The translations under genes were made by a program, and so were the position numbers. A stretch of DNA of 64,000 nucleotides, from contig NC_041003.1 of the NCBI RefSeq assembly GCF_004193775.1, positions 28,707,735 through 28,771,734 on the forward strand, written 5' to 3'. The stretch comes from Glycine soja (lineage: Eukaryota; Streptophyta; Magnoliopsida; Fabales; Fabaceae). Below the pieces are notes generated by a model that saw only the letters and a list, made by a program, of their open reading frames with translations, was not told the DNA's origin and made no database searches. How positions within the stretch are numbered: the first letter of the stretch is position 1; every line of letters starts with the position of its first letter. Positions 21,704-33,055 of this stretch are shown in pieces.

Positions 21704-22889
21704 TGTTAACTCCTAGGCAAGTGCACCAATTCGTCCAAGTAGTATTTTAAAATGGTAAAACCAAGTGTCGAGTCCACAAAAACTTTGACTGTACTCAGAG
21801 GTTGTATATGTCCAATTTTAAGCAATTAATGAATTGAATTAAATATTTGTCGAGTGATAATGCACAAATATAAAGTCGACGTAAATTAAACTACAGAGCA
21901 AAGCGTGTGCAAGGATGAGAAAACAAACACTTGGAGTAGTGAAATGATGGTTGATGCAGAATTACGGACTTGTTGGGGGCTCAACTTACCAAAACTAATC
22001 TTGATGCAGTATTAAGGATTTTTCTCTATTTAATGTTATTCCAATTATTACCTACATCTACTAACCTACTCTAGCCATGATTACTCACGTGAGAGACTAA
22101 ATTACCTAATTTTACTCCCAATACCTTAAGAGCTATGTCAGATAGCTTGCATTACCGCAGAGATGCATAATTTAGGCTAAATAATACCATTCTATCCCTA
22201 AAGATGGATTACCTGGATGTTCTTTTCATGTTCTTAAGAAATAAACATCCTTTAATGCCTAAACCCTATAACATTACGTGAGAATGTGCGATCAAACCAT
22301 AAACGTGATCATAAGCACATAAAAGAGACAATAATATCAAAATAACATTAAATAGATAGTTAGAATCATTACATCAAGAGTGTTTGGTTGTTAAGGTCCC
22401 AACAATGGGTGGTTTAGCCTCTCATTGTCATGAGGGGTTTACAAATACTAAAAGGGGCAAAAGGAATGGAAGAAAATGGAGGAAAATGGAGATGAATGGA
22501 GATGAGGTGCTCCAAATGAGTGGTTCCCTCCAGTGGGTCGTGCCCTAACTCTCACTCTCTACTGCTCAATAATAGCCCTAGTTTAATCCTCTCTCTTTTT
22601 TTCTTTAAAACGCATCACAATCATGTTTTACAACATTGATTATACACTAAGCGAGATGGCACGCTGAGGGTTGTGCACACATGTCCAACTGGCTTAAGTG
22701 ACCATGCACTAAGCTATGTGGTGCGCCCTTAGTGCAGTTGCACATGACAACTGACTTCCAAAGTGGACAAAAACTCAGAAGAAGCTATATTCCTAATGTT
22801 TTAACACAAAAAAAAGCAATAAAAGAGAGGAAATTAGATGATTGCTATGTGATTTAAATACACAAATTACCTATGCATAACAGTTATCA
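21704..22889 (-). repeat. 3' LTR of gypsy element 1 (about 1186 bp)
   Basis: Starts TGTTAACTCC; its end is placed at AGTTATCA, just before ACTCCCCCAAATTT. On the minus strand that flank is the polypurine tract AAATTTGGGGGAGT expected beside a 3' LTR. It contains GCTAAGC-type motifs. Confidence 0.8.
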
Positions 22890-23803
22890 AACTCCCCCAA
22901 ATTTAAAGCTTTGCTTGTTTTCAAGCAAAAGTAAACTAAAGCTACACTAAGTTAGATAAATGGTGATGTTCAGGATGTAACTATTCACAATAACTGAGAT
23001 AATTGGGTATTTTTTATATAATTTCAGTATCCAACCCTCAAGTTCACACTTGTCAATGTTTTCATGATGGGATCATGCCAAGGATGCACTCAGAGGTTAG
23101 CAAGTATGACAGGAATCAAAGAAGATCAACCGTGCTTCACTCCTCACAAGGCTAGTGTTTCTCTCAAGCACACAAGTGTTTCAGTTATGTGTATTTCATT
23201 CAAACCAATTGAAGTTACAATTTTTGAATTTGCACATAATCTCATTCAACACAATAGCGTGCACACAAAATGGATCACTAAGGACTATATTTTTATAAGG
23301 CTTGTAACGTGGCTGGGCTAACAAGGAAATCATGGTTTTTCTCAGGATTCAAACACATAGGTTCTAGGAGAGCATTCACCCATCCCCTATCTACTTGACC
23401 ACTAAACCTATATTATCATACCACACACTTAACAACACACAGGGAGTTTCCTGATCTACATTTGCTTTCAGTCGTTATTTCCATTTTTTTATTTTTTTAA
23501 TATCAAAATACACAAGCTTAGCGTGAGTCTACGCGCTAAGCCCAATTCATGAAATTGCAAAACCTAAGAAAGTTTTGGGCTTAGCGTGCCTCTCCGGCTT
23601 AGTGAGAGTTGCAGGTGAAATCTAGCCTGCAACTTTCGGTTAGCGGGCTGTGTGCACTAGTGAGAATAATTGGCTCGCTTAGCCGGTGATTCCATGCTTA
23701 GCCAATTATTGCCTTGAAGTTCTAGAGGTGTAGTGCGGCTTAGCTCGTATGCTCGTGCAACAAGTTGGTGGGTGTGCGCTAGGCCTGCACTTGCGTGCTA
23801 AGC
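22890..23803 (-). other. Non-coding 3' internal region of gypsy element 1
   Basis: No coding frame of note; an 85-codon plus frame at 23064-23321 looks spurious. GCTTAGCG/GCTAAGC motifs recur from 23515 onward. It continues after the nested solo LTR at 25266-25640. Confidence 0.6.
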
Positions 23804-25260
23804 TGTTAGTCGCCTTATACGACTAACTTTTGTATAGAAAACATTTTCTAAAACTTGTATAGTTCCCCAATTTATAGTTATTTTGTAGGAATTTGTATAT
23901 AAATCTTGTTTTGCTTGAATAGTTGTCTTTAGAGTATCTCCCATGTGACTTAATGATAAAATTTGCACAATTTCAGGTCAAAAGAGGCTAAAATCTTGAA
24001 GTGCTAAAGGGAGCAGTTGCACTAAGCGGACCCTGTGGGCTTAGTGTGCGTCCACCACTAAGCGCAGCTTCAGCGTGCTTAGCATGACAAGCGAATTTGG
24101 AAGACCACAAGGATCAAGACCGCGCCCTAAGCGTGAGATCAGCTCGCTAAGCGAGTCATTTGTCTCTTGCTAGGCTCAGTGCACGACTAGTGCCAAGCCC
24201 AAATGCACTTACTTGCGCTAAGCACGAGGGTGGCGCTAAGCGTGATGTCGTGATTTTAGAGCCTATTTAAGCCTGAATTGTCAGAATTAGGGTGACGAAT
24301 TTTGGAGACCAGAGCTGCATACTTTTGCCCAGAATTCGAGGTAGTGCTCTAGAGGCAATAGAGAGGCAGAAGCTAAGCAAGGAAGCTAGGGTTCATCACT
24401 TTGAGAGATTAAAGAGTGTTTGAGTGATTTTGAGGTGCCAAGAAGAGGAGGAGGGATCTCCCTTCTTGTGTAAACAATAATTGCTTTGTACTTTTTGTCT
24501 CATTTGCATTAGGGTTCCTTGCATGGTTGGCTAAACACCCTAGTTGGGGATTTCTAAGGAACAATTGATGTAATTATCTTTAATATCTAATTAATTGTGT
24601 TTTGTGTGTTCAATGCTTCTTTCAATGCTTAATTACTGCATGCTCTTGGTCTGATCACCTATTTGTGTGTACTATTATGTGACTTTAGCATTGGGAAATA
24701 TATTGTTGCCTTAGAACTTGATAGAAGCAGGACTAAATAACTACATTACCAGGGATGGATTGTGGGGTTTTGGTTTTATGAATATGCTGTGATGATAATG
24801 CTGTTTAAGTTAAGCCTAGTCTTACAAGAGAGATCTACGGATGAAGCTTAGGTTAAATTAGTCTAAACTTACGAGGGGTCAAGGTTTAGTACTTTAGGCT
24901 ATAGCATAGAACACAAGAACATGATTAATTAGAGAAATATCTTCATACGCTCAACTTGTTTGTTAGAAAGACCCAATGCATTTTACCTATTGTTGTCAAC
25001 TTTTACTTACTTGCATTTACTGTTTTTACCATAGAATTAGTTTATTTCTATTTTTAACCATCGATTATCAATGTTGTCCCAACAATGCCTTACTTCTGAA
25101 TAAAACTCTGTCTAATAAGCAAGTTCCCTGAGTTCGATACTCGGATCACTCTGTTTTAATTTTAAATACTTGACGACCCCGTGCGTTTTCCAGTGTTTCA
25201 TTTCCCTTGAATATATTTGTTGAAAATTGGAGAAAAAGGAAACATATGGGAAAATGAACA
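23804..25260 (+). mobile_element. Solo LTR (1457 bp) of the gypsy-2 family, target duplication TAAGC
   Basis: Starts TGTTAGTCGCC and ends AAAATGAACA. Both flanks are TAAGC (23799-23803 and 25261-25265), a perfect 5-bp duplication. It is homologous, in reverse orientation, to the LTRs of gypsy element 2 (39650-41061), whose minus-strand start is also TGTTAGTCG and end GAACA. It interrupts the 3' internal region of gypsy element 1, so it inserted later. Confidence 0.88.
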
Positions 25261-25639
25261 TAAGCCCAATTCGTAATTGACCTAAGAGAGAGAGGTTTTT
25301 AGGCTTAGCGCAACTCAATGGCTTAGCGAGACTTGACAATCCAAACTATGCACTTAACAAGCTAGTGCGTGCTAATCCTAATTTGAATTTTTCCAAAATA
25401 GAGAAGTTTTTAGGCTTAGCGCGACTCAATGGATCAGTGTGCCTTTCGCAAGAATACATACTCGCTTAAGGCGATATAGTGTGCTAAGCACATGATGACA
25501 ATCTTCAAACATAATAGCCAACAATTTAACACCACCCAACTACACCACTATTAATCATGCAAAGCATACCAAAAAATGAGCAACATCACACCACAATAGC
25601 AACAAGCTCACAAAATTATTTAAAGTCAAGTCATAACCA

Positions 25640-27720
25640 AAATGAATCAATATCCACAGTCTAGTTGAAGGGTTATCCTGGTTGGGACAATCTTCAAATT
25701 CCAAATACTTTGGCTCATAGAGAGAGGTATCAAATTAATGCTCGCCCCCAGATCAATGAGAGCTTTTCCTACTGATACAGTCCCAATAGAGCATGGAATG
25801 GTCACACTTCTAGCATCCTTGAATTTTTGTGGCAAAATTCCCTAAATTATTGCACTACAGTTCCCTTCTACCACAATGCTCTAGTTGTTGATGTACTTTC
25901 CTTTCTTCATGAGAAGGTCCTTCAAGAATTTAGTGTACATCAACATCTGCTATAGGGCTTCACCAAAAGGAATGGTGATCTCCAGCTTCTTATAAATATC
26001 AAGGAATCAAGAAAAATGTCGCTCTTTTTCCTTTTTGGAAGCCACCAAAGGATATGGGGCATTCTTTATAAGCACATATGGTTCTTCTTTTCTCGCTTCT
26101 CTAGCTAGTTGACTCTTGGTCTTATAGACTAAAACCTCACCATCACCCTCTTTATAACTATTTTTCTTCTTCTTCATTTTTCTCATCTCTCAATTCTTTC
26201 TCTTTATTGTTAGCGTCTTTCTTTTTCCTCTCATCCTCTACTTCCTCATCATTAACACCTTTCACCACTCCCTCAACTCTCTCTTTGTTTTCAAGGTTCT
26301 CTTTCCTCTTGCACCTTGTAAGGACCACCTTGCATTCCTCCTTTGGGTTCTTCTCTATGTTTGCCACAAAGTTCCCAGTGGGTTTCTCAGCCAATTGCTT
26401 AGCAATTTGGCCCACCAACACCTCCAAATTCTTAATTGCTGACCCAATGCTCTTATGATTGGAAATAGAGACTTGCATGAATTGAGTCAAGGGGTCCTCC
26501 AGCATGGCGGTTCTCTCATACAAATTAGGGCCTTGATTGGAGGAACCTCCTTGATCCTTGTTGAAGTTGTTCCCAGGATGGAACCTCCAACCTTGACCCT
26601 GGTTCTGAGAGAAATTGCCCCCTGATGATAACCTGGATTCCCTCCTTGGTGATACCCTTGGTGGTTTGGGTTGGCGCCATGTAGTTGACCTCTTTAGATG
26701 CTTCCTCTTGAGTCATGCACATGCCTGACTCATTAGCTCCACCACACAGGGTACATCCCTCAGTGACTCAATGAGGGTCTCAATTTGCTTGGCTAAGAGC
26801 TTATTTTGAGCCAAAATGCATCTTGAGACGTGAGCTCAAGAAGACTTTTCTCTGCAGATGTGTATGCTCTATCACGGAGAACGACATGATCACTAGCTGA
26901 CATATTCTCTATAAGCTCTATAGCTTTATTAGGGGTCTTCAATTTAATTTTTCCACCAGCAGAAGCATCAAGGAGTTGCTTAGAATGGGGTCATAAGCAA
27001 TCAATAAATATGTTTAACTGAATTGGCTCACTAAACCCATAAGTGGGAGTCCTTCAAAGTAGACCACAGAAGCGGTCTAGAGCTTCACCTAGTGATTCAT
27101 TAGGGAACTGGTGGAATAAGGAAATCTCTACCTTCCCCTCAGTAGTTTTAGACTCCGGAAAATACTTCTTCAAGAACTTCTCAACTACCTCCTCCCAAGT
27201 TCTCAAATTGTTTCCCTTGAACAAATGAAGCCATCTTTTTGCTTCACCGGCCAAGGAAAAAGAGAACAAATTAAGGCGGATGGCATCTTCCAGAACCCCC
27301 GCGATCTTCACTGTGTTACATATTTCTATGTAAGTGGCCAGATGAGCGTATGGATCTTCATTTGGTAGACCATGGAAGAGGTTGCCCTCAATCAACTGAA
27401 TGAGGAAGGGTGGATATGAGATATTGGTCGCTTAAGCTTTCGGCCGCACAATACTAGTGAAATACTGTTGTGTTGAGGAGCTAGAGTAGAACTCTAGAAT
27501 TACTCTTGGTGGTCTATCTCCTGCCATTGTAGGCTCCTCAAAGATGGGATGCAGATTAGGCACTGTCGGTTCCTCAAAGACAATAGGAAATGTTGAAGAT
27601 GATGCAGAGCATGAGGCTTATCTTTCCCCTTGATTTGCCTACCTCTCTTGTTGCTTTCTTCTTTTCCTTGAAGCGTTGTTTCTCCGACAGGTAACCTTAA
27701 TGTCTGGATTTAATGGAACA
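25640..27720 (-). pseudogene. Decayed gag-protease of gypsy element 1
   Basis: The best-kept gag piece (27054-27395) carries the Retrotrans_gag signature: LFSFSLAGEAKRWLHLF, then TWEEVVEKFLKKYFPESK. The gag C-terminal region (26158-26722) has NLEVLVGQIAKQLAEKPTG and a Lys/Glu-rich tail. The protease piece (25647-25835) has VTIPCSIGTVSVGKALIDLG followed by ASINLIPLSM, the plant retropepsin-like D-L-G-A site. Stops and frame changes separate the pieces. No zinc knuckle is visible and no RT follows. The product would form virus-like particles; this copy cannot make one continuous protein. Confidence 0.8.
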
Positions 27721-27888
27721 AGGTCATCCTCCGAAGTTTTACCTCATATACAAGAAGGAAAACAACTGAAGAATATGTTAACAAGGTCAAAGAATTAAAT
27801 GCAAAATAGAGTTAAGATAAAGAATTAAAGAAAAAAGAATGATTGCTTAAAATTAGGATATGCAAACTACTAAGTACAAGGGACAAAG

Positions 27889-27907
27889 TTCCCCAACAAC
27901 GGCACCA
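27889..27907 (-). other. Primer-binding site of gypsy element 1, tRNA-Asp type
   Basis: The minus strand reads TGGTGCCGTTGTTGGGGAA, six bases inside the 5' LTR. It is a decayed version of the TGGCGCC...GGGGA site used by Athila/Calypso-type elements and seen better preserved at 39624. Confidence 0.75.
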
Positions 27908-27913
27908 AAAACA

Positions 27914-28774
27914 TGTTAACTCCTTCACAAGTGCACCAATTCATCCAAGTAGTATTTTAAAATGGTAAGACCAAGTGTTGAGTTCACAGGAACTTTGACT
28001 ATACTCAGAGTTTGTATATGTCCAATTTTAAGCAATTAATGAATTGAGTTGAATACTTGTCAAGTGATAATGCACAAATATAAAATTGATGTAAATTACA
28101 TTACAGAGAAAAGTGTGTGTAAGGACCAAAAAACAAACACTCGAAGCAGTGAAATGAAGGTTGATGTAGAATTACGGACTTGTTGGGGGCTGAGCCTACC
28201 AGAACCACTCTTGATGCAATATCAAGGATTTTTCTCTATTTGATGTTATTCCAATTATTACCTACATCCACTACCCTACTCTAGCCATGATTCCTCACAT
28301 GAGAGAGACTAAATTACCTAATTTCACTTCTAATCCCTTAAGAGCTATGTCAAATAACTTGCATTGCGAGCAGAGATGCATAATTTAGGCTAAATAATAA
28401 CATTCTATCCATAGAGATGGATTACCTAGATTGTCTTTTCAAGTTCTCAGTAAATAAAAAATCTCTAATGCCTAAACCCTATAACATTACAGGAACATGG
28501 ACGATCAAACCTAAACATGATAATAAGCACAAAATAGAGACAATAATATCGAAATAACATTAAATAGATAGTTAGAATCATTACATCAAGAGTGTTTGGC
28601 TGCTGAGTTCCCAACAATGGGTGGTTTAACCTCTCATTGTCATGAGAGGCTTACAAATATAAAAAAAGGCAAAAGGAATGGAAGAAAATGGAGGAAAATG
28701 GAGATGAATGAAGATGAGGTGCTCCAAATGAGTGGTTCCCTCCGATGGGTCAGGCCCTAGCTCTCACTCTCTCC
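27914..28774 (-). repeat. 5' LTR of gypsy element 1, broken at the junction with the next element
   Basis: Matches 21704-22560 of the partner LTR. The remaining ~330 bases are missing. The break falls exactly where the TGTGGAAGC LTR begins. Confidence 0.85.
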
Positions 28775-29400
28775 TGTGGAAGCAATGTCTTCCAAGGTTA
28801 TTTTGATGATGTCAAAGAATCAAGAGTTAAGCAAATTCCAAAGATTCAAGAATCAAGTTCTCAAGAATCAAGTTTCAAGAATCAAGATTCAAGGATAATC
28901 AAGATCAAGATTCAAGAATTAAGAGAAGACTCAATCAAGATAAGTACTAAAAAAGATTTTCAAAAACATTGAGTAGCACAAGAAGTTTTCACAAAATCAT
29001 TACCAAAGAGATTTTACTCTTTGGTAATCGATTACCAAAAGGTAGTAATTGATTACCAGTGTTTTAAAACATTAACATTTCAAATTTCAAGAGTTACAAC
29101 TTATGTTTAAACAGTTTTAAATCATTTTAAACTTGTGTAATCGATTACACAATACCTGCAATCGATTATCAGAGCCTCTAAACATTTTAATTTTCAAAAT
29201 TCAAAATGAAGAGTCACATTTGTTGATGTGTAATCGATTACACCTCAATGGTAATCGATTACCAGTGACTGATTTTGAAAAATAAATTTCCAAAAGTCAC
29301 AATTCTTCAAGTGACTTGTTTCTGAAGATTTTTTCAAAAATCACAACTTTTTTAAGTGACTAGTTTTAAAGAAATTGCCAAGAGTCACAAACTTTGACTA
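28775..29400 (+). repeat. Left LTR remnant of the rearranged element
   Basis: Starts TGTGGAAGCAATG and aligns with 31572 onward until CAAACTTTGACT, where the similarity stops abruptly. The U3 palindromes GTAATCGATTAC are present, but the TATA box and hairpin array are lost. Compared with it, the right LTR lacks about 125 bases between two TAATCGATTAC repeats, a likely slippage deletion. Confidence 0.88.
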
Positions 29401-29699
29401 ACAATTTTTTTTGTCTTGATTGATTGCTATGTGCTTATATGTTTGATTGAGTTATTTTCTTTCTTGAAGCATGAAGTTTGTTATTAAAACAAATAGTTGA
29501 TAGTACATATGATTCTTGCATGATTTTTTGTTTGATATGTGAATTACTTGCTTAAAAGTCATTCATAATTTTTTTTAAAAAATTTATTGTTATATATATT
29601 TATTTTCATATAAGAGTTTTTAGATATAAAATATTTTGACCCCTTTTCAAATCCTTTCACTCTAAGAATTCATTCAGCACTTAGTTTTCCTAAAAAGCT

Positions 29700-29817
29700 C
29701 TCTGGTAATCGATTACTACAATACTGTAATCGATTACAGCAAGTCAGAAAGACTGTAATCGATTACCAAATATTGTAATTGATTACAACGCGTCCCTGCT
29801 CCTATATATTCAGATTT
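29700..29817 (+). promoter_or_regulatory. Internal promoter-like region: four TAATCGATTA sites followed by TATATAT
   Basis: Four GTAATCGATTAC or GTAATTGATTAC copies lie within about 90 bases, then TATATATT near 29812, then the ORF ATG at 29990. The layout copies that of the LTR U3. It may drive the internal ORF. The promoter role is inference. Confidence 0.5.
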
Positions 29818-29989
29818 CGAAATCAGAAATAAGAAACCTCTATTGCTCTCGTGAAACCCTCGTTCCCAATTCTTCTTTTTGCCATAACTCACTCATTTCT
29901 TATCCAAATCACTCCCCACAAAGCCCAAAATTCATCTTTTTTCATTATCTTTCATTTCAACCGAATGAAATTTTGAAAAAGTCTCTCAA

Positions 29990-31026
29990 ATGGCAGAACC
30001 ATAAAAGAAGCGCAAAGGTTCTTCGAGTAGAAGCCAACGACATTCCGAGGCTCAGAATACTCCAATTCCTTCCTCCATTTCCTCCTCCTCATTGTTCTCA
30101 TCCGAAGAACAACGTATACGGTACAGAAACCTTTTCTCCTCTCATTCTATCATAGACCCTAAGTTCATAGATATGGATTTCTTTTCTGATAAGAGTTTCG
30201 AATGCATTCAAGCATTTCAAAACTCAAATCTCATTCCCTTTATGTCTCTAAAATTGCATGTGTATTCTGAATTGGTAAAAGCTTTTTATTCTAATCTTGA
30301 AATTCAAGAAAGTACCTTGATTTCAAAAGTTTATGGGATAAAGATGGTCATTGACCAATCCCTCTTCTTCTATGATTTGACCCAATTGTCTAGTGACGGT
30401 GTACCATTTGAAGGTGCACTAGACGATGATTGGAAGTTTGATTTTTCTATGCATGATGCCCGCCGGTTGGTTTGCACCAACCAAGCGGATATGACCGGAA
30501 GGCTTCTTGCCGGTTCATTGGCTCTTGAAAACTGCATCCTCCACTATCTTATTGCTCGTATTTTACTCCCAATATCTTCAAACCTTGCACAGGTTTCTGA
30601 AGAAGATCTTATAGTCATGTGGGCCTTTCATACCGACCGACAAATTGATTGGGCACATTTATTCCGGTATCTCATGCATAAGGCATTGCGATTAAATGCT
30701 CATTTACCATATCCACATTTAGTCACTCTTTTCCTTCAACATTTTAACATCCCTCTTGATTCTGAACCTTATGTTCCAATCAAGAGATCTTTCTTGATCG
30801 GTGCTGCTGTGGTTGCGTCCTACCGGTTGAAGGAGACTCTTCTCTCCTTCAAAGTATTTTGGACAGGTTTGATGGACTCCAAACCTATGTTGGTGAGAGG
30901 TTTGATGCTTTGGAACAACAAGTGTACATGCAATTTGATGCAATGGACTCAAGGATCACAAAGGTTGAAGAAGATGTCACCATCATTCGCGAATGTCTTG
31001 ATTTACCTCCACCACCATCAGTTTAG
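29990..31026 (+). pseudogene. Putative plant-transposon protein ORF (retrotransposon accessory), one stop and one frameshift
   Basis: The likely start is ATG 29990 (MAEP), with TAA as codon 5 at 30002-30004. Without that stop the frame is open, through a Ser-rich stretch, into the long frame whose first ATG is 30092. The body includes YRNLFSSHSIIDPKF, DWKFDFSMHDARRLVC, LIARILLPISSN and LIVMWAFHTDRQIDW. This is the pattern of the putative plant transposon protein family carried by legume gypsy elements. Near 30840 the original frame is lost. Another plus frame continues with a heptad-like coiled coil (ILDRFDGLQTYVGERFDAL) to LPPPPSV and a stop at 31024-31026. The family's function is unknown. 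It is not a polymerase. Confidence 0.75.
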
Positions 31027-31157
31027 ACTTTATTATTATTATTATGTTTTGTTTCTAAAGCCTTGTATTTGGCTATATGCTTATGACATTTGAACACTTA
31101 GTATTTTTAATATTTGCTTAGTATGACTGAATATTTATGGATTGTGATATATGACTT

Positions 31158-31357
31158 TGTGGTTTGCATTATAATTTGGTTTATGTCTTGCTTCATGAAT
31201 GGTTTAGAATCTTTTATGATTATTTTACAAAATATGCTTTGTGTATATGTTTTAAAATGTGGTTTGCATTATAATTTGGTTTATGTCTTGCTTCATGAAT
31301 GGTTTAGAATCTTTTATGATTATTTTACAAAATATGCTTTGTGTATATGTTTTAAAT
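31158..31357 (+). repeat. Tandem duplication of an exactly 100-bp unit
   Basis: 31158-31257 and 31258-31357 read the same (TGTGGTTTGCATTATAATTT... to GTATATGTTTTAAA), with at most a base of difference at the unit end. The near identity indicates a recent event in the 3' untranslated part of the element. Confidence 0.93.
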
Positions 31358-31557
31358 TTTGTATGATTTACGCACTTTGACCTTTTTGATGTTTCCAAAG
31401 GGGGAGAGAAAAATGGTTATTTTAAGAAATCAATATATTATATTTTTTCAAAACTTTAAAATTAAGCATAAATTCAAAAAGAAAGGGGGGGAAAGGGATG
31501 AGTGAATGCTAGAAACAAAATTGTATGCATTCTCTTGATTTTAGGATTGTCATCATC

Positions 31558-31571
31558 AAAAAGGGGGAGAT
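31558..31571 (+). other. Polypurine tract of the rearranged element
   Basis: AAAAAGGGGGAGAT directly precedes the right LTR (TGTGGAAGC). It primes plus-strand synthesis and shows that 31572-33055 is the 3' LTR of a plus-strand element. Confidence 0.85.
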
Positions 31572-33055
31572 TGTGGAAGCAATGTCTTCCAAGGTTATTT
31601 TGATGATGCCAAAGAATCAAGAGTCAAGCAAAATCTAAAGATTCAAGAATCAAGTTGCAAGAATCAAGATTCAAGATTCAAGAATCAAGTTTCAAGAATA
31701 ATCAAGATCAAGATTCAAGAAACAAGGGAAGACTCAATCAAGATAAGTACTAAAAAAGTTTTCCAAAACATTGAGTAGCACAAGAAGTTTTCACAAAATC
31801 ATTACCAAAGAGTTTTACTCTTTGGTAATCGATTACCAGAAGGTAGTAATTGATTACCAGTGTTTTAAAATGTTAAGATTTCAAATTTCAAGAGTTACAA
31901 CTTGTGTTTAACAGTTTCAAATCATTTTAAAATAGTGTAATCGATTACCAGTGACTGATTTCGAAAAATACATTTCCAAAAGTCACAATTCTTCAAGTGA
32001 CTTGTTTCTGAAGATTTTTTTAAAAGTCACAACTTTTTAAGTGAATAGTTTTAAAGAAATTGCCAAGAGTCACAAACTTTGACTTGAGTCATCAGGAGAT
32101 TATAAATATGTGACCATGGCATGAGTTTCAAAAATCTTCAATCATCTTTGAATCATTTATCTTTCAATCTTTTTTCAACATCATCTCTCAACATCTTTCA
32201 ATCAATCTTTTAATATCTTTCTAGAGAATTTTCTGATTCATTTCTCTTCATCTTTCTAAAAGTTTTTGATCAACACTTTCTCTTCCAAGAAAAGTTCTTT
32301 GTTCAAAAACTTGTGCTTTTCATCTTTTTCATTCACTTCTCCCTTTTCCAAAAGAACGAAGGACTAACTGCCTGAATTCTTTTGTGTCTCCCTTCTCTCT
32401 TACAAAAGATTCAAAGGACTAACCGCATGAGAATTCTTTTGATTCTTCCCTTTCCCTTAAGCAAAAGATTTCAAAGGACTAACCGCCTGAGATACCTTTT
32501 GTTTCCCCTTACAAAGATTCAAAGGACTAACCACCTGAGAATTCTTTGTCCCAACACATTGGAGGGTACATCCTTTGTGGTACAAGTAGAGGGTACATCT
32601 ACTTGGGGATTGTTATACTGAGAACAAGAGAGGGTACATCTCTTGTGGATCAGTTCAAGTGGAGGGTACATCCACTTGGTTTATCAAAGAGAACAAGGGA
32701 GGGTACATCCCTTGTGGATCTTTGGCTTGTAAAGGATTTTACAAGGTTGAAATAAATCTCAAGAACCGCAGGTTGCTTCGGGACTGGATGTAGGCACGGT
32801 TTGTGGCCAAACCAGTATAAATCTTGTGTTTGTCTTCTTCCCTACACTCTTTAATTTCCGCTGTGTACTTTTAATTATCGCTTTTACTTTTGGTTAAGTT
32901 TCTATTTCTGTTCTTTACTTTCTTAACTTAGTAGTAAAAGCCTATTTGAATCTAGTAACATTAAGAAGGATAGATTTTTAATTAGTCAAGACATGTTCAT
33001 AATTAATTCAACCCCTCCCCCTTTCTTAATTATTCCGAGGCCACTTGATCCAACA
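31572..33055 (+). repeat. 3' LTR of the rearranged element (1484 bp)
   Basis: Starts TGTGGAAGC and ends ACTTGATCCAACA. It contains, in order, the purine-rich repeats, three TAATCGATTA-type palindromes, the TATA box (32101-32108), long-loop repeats (about 32345-32548) and the GGGTACA hairpin array (32556-32715). It is homologous to the solo LTR 7745-9426. Confidence 0.9.
32556..32715 (+). repeat. GGGTACA-loop hairpin array, second copy
   Basis: Perfect stems: CAAGTAGA/TCTACTTG (32583-32605), ACAAGAGA/TCTCTTGT (32624-32646), CAAGTGGA/TCCACTTG (32656-32678) and ACAAGGGA/TCCCTTGT (32693-32715). An imperfect first unit lies at 32556-32578. Compared with the solo LTR copy, the third perfect stem has changed one T-A pair to A-T, so pairing is preserved. 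Confidence 0.9.

Larger units (their letters stand above)
21704..28774 (-). mobile_element. Non-autonomous Ty3/gypsy element 1 (Athila-like features), with nested solo LTR and truncated 5' LTR
   Basis: On the minus strand the order is 5' LTR (27914-28774, truncated), a tRNA-Asp-type primer site, decayed gag and protease, about 2.7 kb of non-coding DNA, and the 3' LTR (21704-22889). The two LTRs share clear identity from TGTTAACTCC onward. No RT, RNase H or integrase is present, so the element needed help. A solo LTR of another family (23804-25260) is nested in it. The right end is replaced by the element at 28775, so about 330 bases of the 5' LTR are missing and no target duplication can be checked. 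The left flank is GCAAA. Confidence 0.85.
28775..33055 (+). mobile_element. Rearranged non-autonomous LTR element with mismatched flanks
   Basis: The left LTR (28775-29400) is cut after 626 bases. The internal region (29401-31571) has one decayed ORF and ends in a polypurine tract. The right LTR (31572-33055) is near full length. The flanks differ: TCTCC on the left, inside the LTR of gypsy element 1, and AAACG on the right, inside the LTR of gypsy element 2. No primer site is present. The simplest reading is that two copies of the same family, inserted in two different host elements, recombined and lost everything between them. Confidence 0.82.

Noticed and set aside
28775..33055. Simple intact LTR element with TSD
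   Set aside because: The 5-bp flanks do not match, the left LTR is truncated and the primer site is absent; treated as a recombinant instead.
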